64,000 bases of DNA from an uncultured Caryophanales bacterium. GTDB taxonomy: Bacteria > Bacillota_I > Bacilli_A > RF39 > UBA660. The notes under the pieces were generated by a model, which worked only from the letters and a program-made list of their open reading frames with translations, did not search any database and had not been told where the DNA came from. The translations under genes were made by a program, and so were the position numbers. Below are positions 44,237 to 52,359 of this stretch, in pieces. Each line of letters opens with the position of its first letter. The first letter of the stretch is position 1. Location of the stretch: positions 12,469 to 76,468 of the forward strand of contig CAMNML010000003.1 in the NCBI GenBank assembly GCA_946544685.1, read 5' to 3'.

Positions 44237-45183
44237 TAACTATGCTTTATTGTTGATAGCATTTTACTTTTTTCCTTATCTCGTTCTTCATTTGTTATTG
44301 GTAATCCATATATCAATCTTTCTTCTAGAGAATAATTTTGCTTTGATTTGAGTACTGCTTTAGCTTCATCAGGATCATACCAATTAAAAAATTCTAAAAT
44401 ATCTTCATTTCCAATTCCTCTTAAATAATGAATTGTGGGAGATATTATACCATCTTTGTATCCTCTAAACATACTATCTATTTTACCAACATACAAGAAT
44501 TTGATTACTCTATTTGGACTTCTTTCTAGGCTATTTAATATATCTATTAGTTGTTGATGTGATCTGATTTCCGCTAATCGTTCTTGCGGTGCATATATAT
44601 AAAATTCATCAATCTTTTTTTGTAATTTTTGAATTAGATATTCTATATATTCTTTGTTTTCTCTAATAAAGTTATCTATTTCTCCTATTTTTATATTTCC
44701 TTCAATACTTGGTGTATTACTATATAATAGTATTCTTGCCTCCATATTATGGGATGTTTGGATAATTTTCTTTTGATTTGCATGTTCTAATTCATGTAAT
44801 ATTATTTGAGTGATTACTGAATTAATATATTGATACTGTTCTAGACTTGATGGAAATAAATGTAAATAAGTATCTTGTGACTCCTTAATTTTAAATTCAA
44901 TGCCCTCTAATGATATTTTAATACAGCTACCGTCATATGTTGCAATTGGATTACTATTTTTTTGTTCATTAGTTTGGATTTCGAATGTCTTTACTATTTC
45001 ATATTTTCTAACATACTCCACTAATTCGCGTCCATTTATGACAGTATCTATTACTCTGCGTATATAGTCTTCATCTACAGTTTTTCTATTTATTGAATAA
45101 TCATATAATAATTTTGCTAATCTATACTGCATCATTTCTAAATTATATTGTTCATCTTCAGACATTGTTTGAGTTATTGACAT
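44236..45183 (-). CDS. HELEH-motif protein, possible zinc metalloprotease
   Basis: The 315 residues contain ITQIILHELEHANQKKI (about 123-139), an HExxH motif in a hydrophobic helix, as in zinc metallopeptidases such as the gluzincin/ImmA-like groups. Downstream AEIRSHQQLI (about 210) could supply a Glu or His ligand. There is no signal peptide, and the body is helical with YxxLAKLLYDYSINRKTVDE. I do not recognise a family beyond the motif, so protease activity is inference. An AAAGGTGG site precedes the start. Confidence 0.65.
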   Translation of the reverse strand: MSITQTMSEDEQYNLEMMQYRLAKLLYDYSINRKTVDEDYIRRVIDTVINGRELVEYVRKYEIVKTFEIQTNEQKNSNPIATYDGSCIKISLEGIEFKIKESQDTYLHLFPSSLEQYQYINSVITQIILHELEHANQKKIIQTSHNMEARILLYSNTPSIEGNIKIGEIDNFIRENKEYIEYLIQKLQKKIDEFYIYAPQERLAEIRSHQQLIDILNSLERSPNRVIKFLYVGKIDSMFRGYKDGIISPTIHYLRGIGNEDILEFFNWYDPDEAKAVLKSKQNYSLEERLIYGLPITNEERDKEKSKMLSTIKHS

Positions 45184-45233
45184 GGATCATCCCACCTTTT
45201 TTTCGTATATACTATCATATTTGGGAATATGTG

Positions 45234-45617
45234 TCAATTTTGTTCTTCATCATATTTTATACCTAAGTTATTTCTTACTTCATTTAGTTTTTTAGATGCA
45301 TATGTTCTAGCGTTATTTGCGCCACTTTCTAGTATTTTTAATAATTCTTTGCTATATCTATATTTCTTATATTTTTCTTGTATTGGAAGAATAAATTCTT
45401 CTAGGATATTTGCTAAATCATTTTTAAATTCTTTATAGTTTTTATCTTTATACATATCTTCTATTTCTTTTATTGTTTTATTTGTTATTGATGAATATAT
45501 TGATATTAAGTTAGATATTCCTGGTTTATTAATTTCATCATAGATTTACAGGTAATACTTTCTAATATAATTTAATTGTTCTAAAACAAAGTCTTTATAT
45601 TCTTTTGTTGTTGCCAT
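45234..45617 (-). pseudogene. Chimera: TfoX N-terminus joined to TrpS C-terminus
   Basis: A GGAG site and ATG at 45617 open MATTKEYKDFVLEQLNYI, the usual start of TfoX-N-domain proteins. After residue 23 a TAA (45548-45546) follows. The same frame then reads IYDEINKPGISNLISIYSS, KTIKEIEDMYKDKNYKEFKN, ILESGANNARTYASKKLN and EVRNNLG to a stop at 45234. That second part is the last 100 or so residues of tryptophanyl-tRNA synthetase (KPGISNLL, GA-A---A-K-L-EV----G). The Rossmann half with its HIGH/KMSKS motifs is absent. This is a recombination scar, not a working enzyme. Confidence 0.85.
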
Positions 45618-45626
45618 TTTAAACTC

Positions 45627-45968
45627 CTATTCTACTATTTGATATTCATATCTATTATGTATTTTATTATGGTTTTCTCCGTTATCTATATATTTTCCTT
45701 TATATGTTATACCAACAGTATATTTAGGATTTACTTTTTCAAATTTTTCTCCTTTTATTTCAATTGGAGAAGTTACTTCAAATACATATACTGTCTTTTG
45801 TTTATGGTGACTTCCTCTTACTCCTTTTTTATAAACATCTATACATTTTGCTTCAAAGTCCATACCATTTTTTATTATATTTGATTTTTCTTTCATAGTT
45901 ATTATTACAAATAGTCCTATTAACAATATTGATGTGAGTGTAATAGTAATAAATATTTTATTTTTCAT
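45627..45968 (-). CDS. Small membrane-anchored protein, 113 aa
   Basis: One N-terminal helix (KIFITITLTSILLIGLFVIIT) anchors a small extracellular domain with KCIDVYKKGVRGSHHKQKTV and YVFEVTSPIEIKGEKFEKV. Its strand pattern resembles DUF3592-like domains (modifying the word V-I-D), but this is a weak likeness. It overlaps the cyclophilin-like lipoprotein gene by 11 bases, so the two are co-translated. Confidence 0.6.
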   Translation of the reverse strand: MKNKIFITITLTSILLIGLFVIITMKEKSNIIKNGMDFEAKCIDVYKKGVRGSHHKQKTVYVFEVTSPIEIKGEKFEKVNPKYTVGITYKGKYIDNGENHNKIHNRYEYQIVE

Positions 45969-46392
45969 GATTATCTTCCTTTATTTTAACATTTATATTT
46001 TCATTATCTAAATTTTCTAAATTATCTATATGTCCTATTTTTGTATAACTATAACTTGTATCAAATGATTTATAGAATATTACTAAACAATTATTTCCAT
46101 AAAGCATTACATCTCCTGCATTAATTCTTTTAGGATTAGATGAATTTGTTGGTAATGATTTATCTAAATATACATATTTTTCATTGCCATTTAGTTCTTT
46201 CATATTTAATTCTAGAGGTAACATATTAATAAAACTTTTTACTGTTTCATTATCTTCTAAATCAATTATAAATTCTTTTTCATCTATTACTATTTTCACT
46301 GAACTTTCCACCTCTTTTACATTATCTTTATTACATCCAACAATGAATAATGAAACTATTACCAATAAAATGTATAATGTCTTTATTTTCAT
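45958..46392 (-). CDS. Cyclophilin-like fold lipoprotein
   Basis: The 144-residue protein has a lipoprotein signal (LYILLVIVSLFIVGCNK, lipid Cys at about 20). The mature domain matches the cyclophilin-like family (Cyclophil_like2): VKIVIDEKEF, SFINMLPLELNMKELNGNEK, YLDKSLPT, INAGDVMLYGNNCLVIFYKS and YSYTKIGHID. Members lack clear peptidyl-prolyl isomerase proof. Anchored at the outer face of the membrane. The start has a GGAG site. It is co-transcribed with the small membrane protein downstream. Confidence 0.8.
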   Translation of the reverse strand: MKIKTLYILLVIVSLFIVGCNKDNVKEVESSVKIVIDEKEFIIDLEDNETVKSFINMLPLELNMKELNGNEKYVYLDKSLPTNSSNPKRINAGDVMLYGNNCLVIFYKSFDTSYSYTKIGHIDNLENLDNENINVKIKEDNHEK

Positions 46393-46420
46393 GTCTTCAA
46401 CTCCTATATTTATTATACCA

Positions 46421-46448
46421 TAAAAATAGCAGCTTTTTTTATCTGCTA
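46421..46448 (-). terminator. Terminator after the 46485-46970 gene
   Basis: A TAGCAG/CTGCTA stem (46427-46448) is followed by a T run on the minus strand. It lies 12 bp beyond box copy 1. Confidence 0.75.
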
Positions 46449-46459
46449 CTTAAATCTAA

Positions 46460-46476
46460 ATATCTTAATCTTCCGA
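46460..46476 (-). repeat. 17-bp box, copy 1
   Basis: TCGGAAGATTAAGATAT on the minus strand stands between the stop codon and the terminator. It is identical to copy 3 at 47768-47784; copy 2 at 47028-47044 differs at one base. Confidence 0.85.
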
Positions 46477-46484
46477 CTATCTTT

Positions 46485-46970
46485 TTATAAAAGGAAATGT
46501 ATAATTAATCCAGCCAAAGAACAGATTATTAGTGCTAATGATTCCCCTATAAAAAATCCTTTTATATGAAACCAATAATTGTGATATTCATCTACCATAT
46601 CTTCTGTTCCTTTAAATACAAAATGTTTATCATGACAAAACCATATTATATCAAGTACAACAGCATCCCATAAATTAACTATTGTCCATAGTAAAAAACT
46701 ATAACCAAAGCTTTCCAAAAATGTTTCATATCCATTTACATAACGTAATAAAACACATAATATTATTAGGAATAAAATCGAAGCAAAAATTTTTGCAACT
46801 ATTTTATTTTCTTGAGTTGGAATTTTGTCTTTATATTCTTTTAATGTTTTTACTCTTTCTTGAATTTTAGAAGGATAATTATATAAAATCTTAATTGGTT
46901 CTCTAGACATTATATAAACCATTATAGTAAATATTAAACACAATACTACACTTTCAATAATTAATATCAT
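46485..46970 (-). CDS. Integral membrane protein, 161 aa, unknown function
   Basis: Four predicted membrane helices (about 2-20, 62-80, 88-108 and 136-158) fill most of the protein. A conserved-looking central segment includes NLWDAVVLDIIWFCHDKHFVF with a His/Asp cluster near the membrane, then YHNYWFHIKGFFIG. It resembles small ABC-permease-less membrane proteins annotated only as hypothetical. It is preceded by an XRE regulator gene and ends with the 17-bp box and a terminator. Confidence 0.7.
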   Translation of the reverse strand: MILIIESVVLCLIFTIMVYIMSREPIKILYNYPSKIQERVKTLKEYKDKIPTQENKIVAKIFASILFLIILCVLLRYVNGYETFLESFGYSFLLWTIVNLWDAVVLDIIWFCHDKHFVFKGTEDMVDEYHNYWFHIKGFFIGESLALIICSLAGLIIHFLL

Positions 46971-47000
46971 TTTATCAACTCCTATAATTAATTATAACAT

Positions 47001-47025
47001 AAAAGAACGAATTTTCGTCCGTTCT
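47001..47025 (-). terminator. Terminator after the XRE regulator gene
   Basis: An AGAACG/CGTTCT stem (47004-47025) is followed by a TTTT tract on the minus strand, 3 bp beyond box copy 2. Confidence 0.75.
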
Positions 47026-47027
47026 GT

Positions 47028-47044
47028 ATATCTTAATCTTTCGA
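47028..47044 (-). repeat. 17-bp box, copy 2
   Basis: TCGAAAGATTAAGATAT on the minus strand begins directly after the stop codon of the regulator gene. One mismatch to copies 1 and 3. Confidence 0.85.
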
Positions 47045-47620
47045 TTATTTTGTTAATTCTAGTTTTTTAAATTGTTTAAATTTATTCTTACCATAAACAA
47101 ACTTTTTATCATTTGTATTTTCTGGTAATTCTATTACTTCAAGAATATAATCATGAATATTAACCAATAATTTTAAACCATCTTTTTTAATTAAATAATA
47201 TGGTGTTGTATCATTTAGTGCATCTACAGTTTCCATTGCACCAGCACCAATTATAAAGTCACTTACTACTCTAGCAAGTTTTCCTTTGTTTTCACTTCTT
47301 AATAACTCATAAATTTCCCAAGGTTCAGTATAATAGTCCTTTAATATTTGTTTATAACCTTTTCCATTCATTTCGTATTTATCTTTATCTAATTCTTTCT
47401 TCATAGATAAAGCTGGTAATGAATTATCATTATCTAATAAATAATCAACTGTAAGATTAAATACTTTTGATAATTCTTGTAAATTACTTACATCTGGAAG
47501 TCCTTCATCACTTTCCCATTTAGTTATTGCTTGTCTTGAAACATTCATTATTTCAGCAAGACTTTCTTGAGATAATCCAAATCTTTTTCTTATCTCTTTT
47601 AATTTTTGACCTAATGTCAT
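47045..47620 (-). CDS. XRE-family transcriptional regulator
   Basis: A helix-turn-helix domain (about 1-62) starts LGQKLKEIRKRFGLSQESLA, continues NVSRQAITKWESDEGLPDVS, and ends LSKVFNLTVDYLLD, the typical Cro/C1-type pattern. The remaining 130 residues have no recognised effector domain, though YEMNGKGYKQILKDYYTEPW and GAMETVDALNDTTPYYLIKK recur in regulators that end with a short sensor fold. An AAGGAG site precedes the start. Its targets may be the neighbouring membrane protein and hydrolase genes; that is inference. Confidence 0.88.
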   Translation of the reverse strand: MTLGQKLKEIRKRFGLSQESLAEIMNVSRQAITKWESDEGLPDVSNLQELSKVFNLTVDYLLDNDNSLPALSMKKELDKDKYEMNGKGYKQILKDYYTEPWEIYELLRSENKGKLARVVSDFIIGAGAMETVDALNDTTPYYLIKKDGLKLLVNIHDYILEVIELPENTNDKKFVYGKNKFKQFKKLELTK

Positions 47621-47740
47621 AATATCTCCTTCTTTCTGACTTTAATTCTACATTGATGTTTCATTTAATAACAGCAACATTACTTTACATTTATGCTACT
47701 TATCGTAGCAATCAATATATCTATATAATATTTTACCACA

Positions 47741-47765
47741 GAAAAAGAGAATTTTTACATTCTCT
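47741..47765 (-). terminator. Terminator after the beta-lactamase-fold gene
   Basis: An AGAGAAT/ATTCTCT stem (47746-47765) is followed by a T tract on the minus strand, 2 bp beyond box copy 3. Confidence 0.8.
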
Positions 47766-47767
47766 TA

Positions 47768-47784
47768 ATATCTTAATCTTCCGA
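47768..47784 (-). repeat. 17-bp box, copy 3
   Basis: TCGGAAGATTAAGATAT on the minus strand overlaps the last codons (Ser-Glu-Asp-stop) of the hydrolase gene. Identical to copy 1. Confidence 0.85.
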
Positions 47785-48768
47785 ACACTTTAAAATATTT
47801 GGTTCTATATACCTTTGTATAAAATCAACTCTATCAAAAACTAATGGCTTAAATGTAGATGTTACTGCTATAACAATATTTTTATCACTATTAATATATA
47901 TTACATTACCACTATCGCCAATAGCTGAGTATATTTTCTTTTTATCATCTATAATCCACCATAAATAACCATATTGCATAAATGCAAATTTCTCATCACA
48001 TTTTAAATATGGTGTAGTACTTTGTTCAATCCATTTTTCTGATACTATTTGTTTATTGTTATATTTTCCTTTATTTAGACACATTTGTCCTATTTTAGCT
48101 AAATCTATAGCCGACAAACATAATCCAAATCCTGCTGTTGCTATTCCGTCAGGATCACAAAACCATCCGTTTTCTTTTGGTAATTTTGATGTTACAAAAT
48201 CTATATGTTCTTCTTTATCTTTTACTGTATAACTTTTTCTAGCTTCTATATCAAGTGGTTTAAAAAGATATCTGTTTGCAAATTCTAATGTAGTCATTTG
48301 ACTTACTTTGGTTATTATACTGCTTAATATATGGATGCCTAATGATGTATATTTAAACTCTCCTGTTATTCCACTTTTCCCACCAAGTAAATCAAGATCT
48401 GCCTTTGTCCAATCATCACTCATACATACTTTAGACCATGGTTCTGATTTAAATTTATAAGGTGCTGTCATAGTAAGTAAGTTATAAAGTGTTATTTCTT
48501 GTATTGTTTTCTCTCCTCTTTTTATTTCATAATTAGGAAAAAAATCTAATACTTTTTGATTAACACTTTCTATCATTCCTTTATCAATTGCAATTCCAAT
48601 AAGTAAAGATATAATGCTTTTGGTTACTGATGCAATATGAACATTATCAGTTGATTTAAACTCATTCCAAGTATCGCTATAAACAATTTTATTATTCTTA
48701 ATTGCCACTATCTGACATATATTAGATTGTTGTTCTTTTACAAGGTTATGAATTTCATCTTTATTCAT
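47773..48768 (-). CDS. Class C beta-lactamase-fold serine hydrolase
   Basis: The 331 residues carry SVTK at 47-50 (IASVTKSIISLLIG), the SxxK nucleophile motif of the class C beta-lactamase/penicillin-binding family. A YTS triad at about 147 sits in the YxN position (TSLGIHILSSIITK), and late GDSGN could replace the KTG box. There is no signal peptide, so it is probably a cytoplasmic esterase or peptidase rather than a drug-resistance enzyme. The last three residues are encoded by the 17-bp box shared with the two genes downstream. Confidence 0.85.
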   Translation of the reverse strand: MNKDEIHNLVKEQQSNICQIVAIKNNKIVYSDTWNEFKSTDNVHIASVTKSIISLLIGIAIDKGMIESVNQKVLDFFPNYEIKRGEKTIQEITLYNLLTMTAPYKFKSEPWSKVCMSDDWTKADLDLLGGKSGITGEFKYTSLGIHILSSIITKVSQMTTLEFANRYLFKPLDIEARKSYTVKDKEEHIDFVTSKLPKENGWFCDPDGIATAGFGLCLSAIDLAKIGQMCLNKGKYNNKQIVSEKWIEQSTTPYLKCDEKFAFMQYGYLWWIIDDKKKIYSAIGDSGNVIYINSDKNIVIAVTSTFKPLVFDRVDFIQRYIEPNILKCSED

Positions 48769-49119
48769 AAAAAATCAACTCACTTTCATATAACATTATA
48801 TCATATTTTAAAAATATCAATTGTTCGTAATATTACTATTTTACGAACTAATTTAATCTACAAAAATGGAATAATTAATAACCAAATTGAAAAACTTTCA
48901 TTTTGCGTAGGTAGCTGGGTAGGTAAAATTTTTGATTTTTTTTAAAAGTCTTCGGATTTTCTTATAAAATAAAGCATAAAAAAAGCGGAGCCTTAGTGGC
49001 TCCTTCAGGGTGTCAATTAAAACTAGTCTTCTTGCTTTTTAAATTTTGTTAAACCTTTGTATTAATTGACTTTCCTTTTTATTTTGTTTTATTATTTTTT
49101 ACTCATATTTAGATATTTT
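48769..49119. other. Intergenic region with terminator and an inverted repeat
   Basis: No gene is seen. It holds the repeated terminator (48978-49003) and a perfect 9-bp inverted repeat, GTCAATTAA (49012-49020) and TTAATTGAC (49062-49070), around a 41-bp loop. The inverted repeat could be a hairpin in the 3' UTR or part of a recombination site. Confidence 0.5.
48978..49010 (-). terminator. Terminator, copy A of a 31-bp repeated terminator
   Basis: A GGAGCC/GGCTCC stem (48987-49003, loop TTAGT) is followed on the minus strand by GC and seven T. The 31 bp at 48980-49010 recur exactly at 50144-50174. Confidence 0.85.
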
Positions 49120-49140
49120 AGAGCCTAAATAGAGCTTAAT
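49120..49140 (+). repeat. Tandem AGAGCCTAAAT repeat, left pair
   Basis: AGAGCCTAAAT (49120-49130) is followed directly by AGAGCTTAAT (49131-49140). It overlaps the stop codon of the transglutaminase-like gene. The same motif occurs twice upstream of that gene at 50086-50108. Confidence 0.8.
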
Positions 49141-49991
49141 TTTTGTTTTTTTAATAAATCTAAAGTCAAAGGAATATTATTTAGATCATCCATCATCTTT
49201 CCGTTATCTGATATATCCTCTACAATACGTGTTTGAGGATATTCAGATAAAAATTCATTAATTGGAATTCTCATTGACAAAGGTGTTGGTTCTAATCCCA
49301 ACATTTCTGAATAAATTAAATCTCTCGTAATATCTTCGACAAAATAATCATCAGCTATCTTGTATATTACTGTCCAGTGAATAATATTATTTTTAAAAGA
49401 AACTAACATTTTATTTGGTATACCTATTTTTGTAAGCTCATCACTTATTCTCATCGAAAATGTAGTACAAACTCCTTTTTTATCTTGTTTTGTTCTTTTT
49501 ATATCTTGATTCTTAATTTCAAAAGCAGTTAAACCATTGTTTCTATCTAATTTTTTTTCTTCAAATGCATATTCTTCATCATATACTATTTCTGTTATTA
49601 ATATTTTATATAATTTATCAAATTCATTATATTCATCTTCACTTCCACCTACTGAATTTGTAAATTCATCAATAAAATTCAAATTAGATCTTATCTTTGT
49701 ATTTTCAACATCATAAAAAACTTCATCATCCATAAAATGATTCGACATTATAAATTCTTTACATGAATTACGTTTAGGTAGTGGTTCTAATAAATAATTT
49801 AATTCTTTCATAAAATATTTATTATCCTTAAATAATTCTATAGCCTCTGAAACAGTTATACCCTCTTTTATAATATCTCCTATTTTAACATATAATAATC
49901 CTTTGCTAGAATTAATCCAATATACATGTGGATAATTTAGATTATCCTTATTTTCATTTCTTAGTTTTTCAATTTCATTCCATAAAGACAT
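49125..49991 (-). CDS. Transglutaminase-like (Cys-His-Asp) protein
   Basis: The start at 49991 (MSLWNEIEKLRNE, 288 aa) has an AGAGGTGA site; upstream in-frame ATGs lack one. A Cys-His-Asp triad of the transglutaminase/papain-like superfamily is visible: KGVCTTFSMR (Cys about 174), NIIHWTVIYK (His about 204) and YFVEDITRD (Asp about 218). Bacterial relatives are peptidases or amidases on peptides or cell-wall stems. No signal peptide, so it acts in the cytoplasm. It is framed by direct repeats and by duplicate terminators, consistent with being an inserted unit. Confidence 0.75.
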   Translation of the reverse strand: MSLWNEIEKLRNENKDNLNYPHVYWINSSKGLLYVKIGDIIKEGITVSEAIELFKDNKYFMKELNYLLEPLPKRNSCKEFIMSNHFMDDEVFYDVENTKIRSNLNFIDEFTNSVGGSEDEYNEFDKLYKILITEIVYDEEYAFEEKKLDRNNGLTAFEIKNQDIKRTKQDKKGVCTTFSMRISDELTKIGIPNKMLVSFKNNIIHWTVIYKIADDYFVEDITRDLIYSEMLGLEPTPLSMRIPINEFLSEYPQTRIVEDISDNGKMMDDLNNIPLTLDLLKKQKLSSI

Positions 49992-50085
49992 ATTGTCACC
50001 TCTATTATAATATAACATTTTTATAATAATTGTCAATTTATATCGTCACATTTTACTTACACCATATTTATTTTAAGAAGAAAAC

Positions 50086-50108
50086 AGAGCCTAAATTAGA
50101 GCCTAAAT
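50086..50108 (+). repeat. Tandem AGAGCCTAAAT repeat, right pair
   Basis: Two exact copies of AGAGCCTAAAT (50086-50096 and 50098-50108) lie 95 bp upstream of the transglutaminase-like gene, in the same orientation as the left pair. Confidence 0.85.
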
Positions 50109-50142
50109 CATTTTTAAAGTTCCAAAACACCTTTTTTTTATA

Positions 50143-50174
50143 CAAAAAGCGGAGCCTTAGTGGCTCCTTCAGGG
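50143..50174 (-). terminator. Terminator after recG, copy B of the 31-bp repeated terminator
   Basis: Identical over 31 bp to 48980-49010, with the same GGAGCC/GGCTCC hairpin and T tract. It stands about 105 bp beyond recG. Confidence 0.8.
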
Positions 50175-50220
50175 GGTTTTGGTTGAACATTCTTATACCT
50201 ATTAAGATATGAGAATATTC

Positions 50221-50237
50221 GCGTGAACTATTCACGC
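50221..50237. other. Perfect inverted repeat in the recG 3' region
   Basis: GCGTGAA-CTA-TTCACGC is a 7-bp perfect palindrome with no T tract on either side. It may be an RNA-end hairpin or a protein-binding site. It is the most GC-rich spot locally. Confidence 0.5.
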
Positions 50238-50277
50238 TAGTATAATTATATATTGTTTATTTTATTTTGTCAATATG

Positions 50278-52239
50278 CTAATCTAAATTTATTGATGCAG
50301 CTAATGCCTCTTTTATATGTTTATATTTATCTTCATTTATATGTTCTTTAATAAATAAATCACTGTCTTCTTTTGCTTTTAGAAGCATATTATAGTCATT
50401 TTTTAGATCAGCAATTTTAAATGACATGTCTCCACTTTGTCTTATCCCAAATAGATCTCCACTACCTCTTAGTTTAAAGTCTTCTTCACTTATTTTAAAT
50501 CCATCTGTTGTTTTAGTTAATACATTTAGTCTTTCTGTTTCTTTACTACTTATTAGTACACAGTATGATTCTAATGAGCTTCTTCCTACTCTTCCTCTTA
50601 ATTGATGTAGAGCTGATAGTCCAAATCTATAACTATCAAATATGGCAATTACTGTTGCGTTTTTAACATCTATTCCTACTTCTATTACTGTTGTACTTAC
50701 TAGTATTTGAATTTTATTGTCTTTAAAGTCATTCATTACTTCATCTTTTTCTTTATTATTCATTTTTCCATGTAGTATTCCTACTTTAAATAGTTTTCCA
50801 AATGCTTTATTCATTTTTTCTTCTAGTTCATATACGTTTTCCATGTCTATTTCTTCATTTGTTTCTATTAGTGGAGCTATTACATATATTTGATGATTAT
50901 TTTTTAATTCTTTATACATTAGTTCAAGTACTTCTTTTATTTCAGAATCTTTTTTTAACAGTGTTTTTACTTCTATTCTTCCACTTGGCATTGTTTTTAT
51001 ACTTGATACATCCATATCTCCATAGATTGTAAGTGCATATGTTCTTGGTATTGGAGTTGCGCTCATGTATAGTATGTCTGGAGTTGTTCCTTTATTTTTT
51101 AGGTTAGCTCTTTGATTTACTCCGAATCTGTGTTGCTCATCTGTTATTACAAGTCCTAAATTATTATAGATAACATCTTCACTTATTAATGCATGTGTTC
51201 CTATTAATATATCTATTTCATTGTTTTTTAATTTATTTAGAATTGTTTTTTTATTTTTTGTTTTACCTGTTAGTAGTTCTATTTTTAGATTAGGTAAAAT
51301 CTTTTTAATATTTTCATAGTGTTGTATAGCTAGTATTTCTGTTGGAGCCATAAGTGAGCCTTGATATCCTGCTAGATAGTTCATATAAAGTGATATAAAT
51401 GATACTATTGTTTTTCCTGATCCTACATCTCCTTGTAAGAGTCTATTCATTTGTTTAGGATCTACCATGTCTTCATATATTTCTTTTATACTTTTTAATT
51501 GGTCTTTTGTTAGTTCAAATGGAAGATTATTAATTAGTTCTTGTACTTTATTAAAGTCTATTATTTTTTTTAGTCCTATTTTATGGTTTTTATTTTTTAA
51601 ATAGTTTATTTTTAACATGAACATAAATAGTTCTTCATATTTTAGTTTTGTTCTTGCGATTTTTAAGTTATTAATATCTTTAGGATTGTGTATTATGTCT
51701 AGTGTTTCTTTTTTATTTAAGAATTTATATTTTTCATTTAAATAGTCTGGTATATAGTCTTCTACATTAAAGTCAGCTAGATTAATAAAGTGATTTAATT
51801 GTTTTCCTGTTATTCCATTTGTTATGTGGTATACTGGCTCAATTAGTGGCTTATCTGGTAATTTTCCCATTCTTATAACTGATGCGACAATATTATTTTT
51901 TTCTACTTTTCCTATTATTGTTATTGCTTCTCCTATTTTTAATTTTGATTTTAGGAATCCTCTATTAAATATAACTATGTTTAAAAGTTTATCATTTGTA
52001 TTTAGTTTAAATGACATTTTATCTTTTTTTCTAGAGAAGTAAAATACATTTGGAGTTGTTTCTATTATTCCATCTATTATTATTTTATCATCTATATTAA
52101 TATTGTTGATATCTGTTTTTTTTATAACATTATATCTAAATGGATAGTATTCTACTAATTCTTTAGAATTTGTTATTTTTAATTTTTCTAGAAGTTTTAA
52201 TTTTGATTCTCCAAGTCCTTTGATTTTTTTTAATTCCAT
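50278..52239 (-). CDS. recG: ATP-dependent DNA helicase RecG
   Basis: RecG remodels stalled replication forks and Holliday junctions. In the 653 residues the N-terminal wedge (OB) domain covers about 50-150. Walker A is LLQGDVGSGKTIV (about 270), with DEQHRFG as the DExH box (about 365), ATPIPRT as motif III, and ILVSTTVIEVGIDVKNATV and QLRGRVGRS as motifs V and VI. Length is near the usual 680. An HhH-like start (IKGLGESKLKLLEKL) is normal. It has a GAGGG site. In many Firmicutes it lies near the rpmB gene; here a small plus-strand RNA occupies the next intergenic region. Confidence 0.97.
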   Translation of the reverse strand: MELKKIKGLGESKLKLLEKLKITNSKELVEYYPFRYNVIKKTDINNINIDDKIIIDGIIETTPNVFYFSRKKDKMSFKLNTNDKLLNIVIFNRGFLKSKLKIGEAITIIGKVEKNNIVASVIRMGKLPDKPLIEPVYHITNGITGKQLNHFINLADFNVEDYIPDYLNEKYKFLNKKETLDIIHNPKDINNLKIARTKLKYEELFMFMLKINYLKNKNHKIGLKKIIDFNKVQELINNLPFELTKDQLKSIKEIYEDMVDPKQMNRLLQGDVGSGKTIVSFISLYMNYLAGYQGSLMAPTEILAIQHYENIKKILPNLKIELLTGKTKNKKTILNKLKNNEIDILIGTHALISEDVIYNNLGLVITDEQHRFGVNQRANLKNKGTTPDILYMSATPIPRTYALTIYGDMDVSSIKTMPSGRIEVKTLLKKDSEIKEVLELMYKELKNNHQIYVIAPLIETNEEIDMENVYELEEKMNKAFGKLFKVGILHGKMNNKEKDEVMNDFKDNKIQILVSTTVIEVGIDVKNATVIAIFDSYRFGLSALHQLRGRVGRSSLESYCVLISSKETERLNVLTKTTDGFKISEEDFKLRGSGDLFGIRQSGDMSFKIADLKNDYNMLLKAKEDSDLFIKEHINEDKYKHIKEALAASINLD

Positions 52240-52324
52240 ATTTATCCCTCATATGTATTATACCATTTATCTTTATAAATTCCTTGATTTTAAAAAAAAA
52301 ATAAAAAAAGTTGTTTCACTTTTA

Positions 52325-52353
52325 TTGACAAATAAACCTTTTTAGTTTAGTAT
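52325..52353 (+). promoter_or_regulatory. Promoter of the plus-strand small RNA
   Basis: TTGACA (52325-52330) is followed at 17 bp by TAGTAT (52348-52353). No ORF lies downstream on this strand. Confidence 0.7.
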
Positions 52354-52359
52354 ATACAG

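Noticed and set aside
47773..48768. Beta-lactamase resistance gene
   Set aside because: It has the SxxK fold motif but no signal peptide and no clear KTG box. It is better called a serine hydrolase of that fold.
50221..50237. Terminator for recG at the GCGTGAA/TTCACGC palindrome
   Set aside because: There is no T tract on either strand. The real terminator is at 50143-50174.
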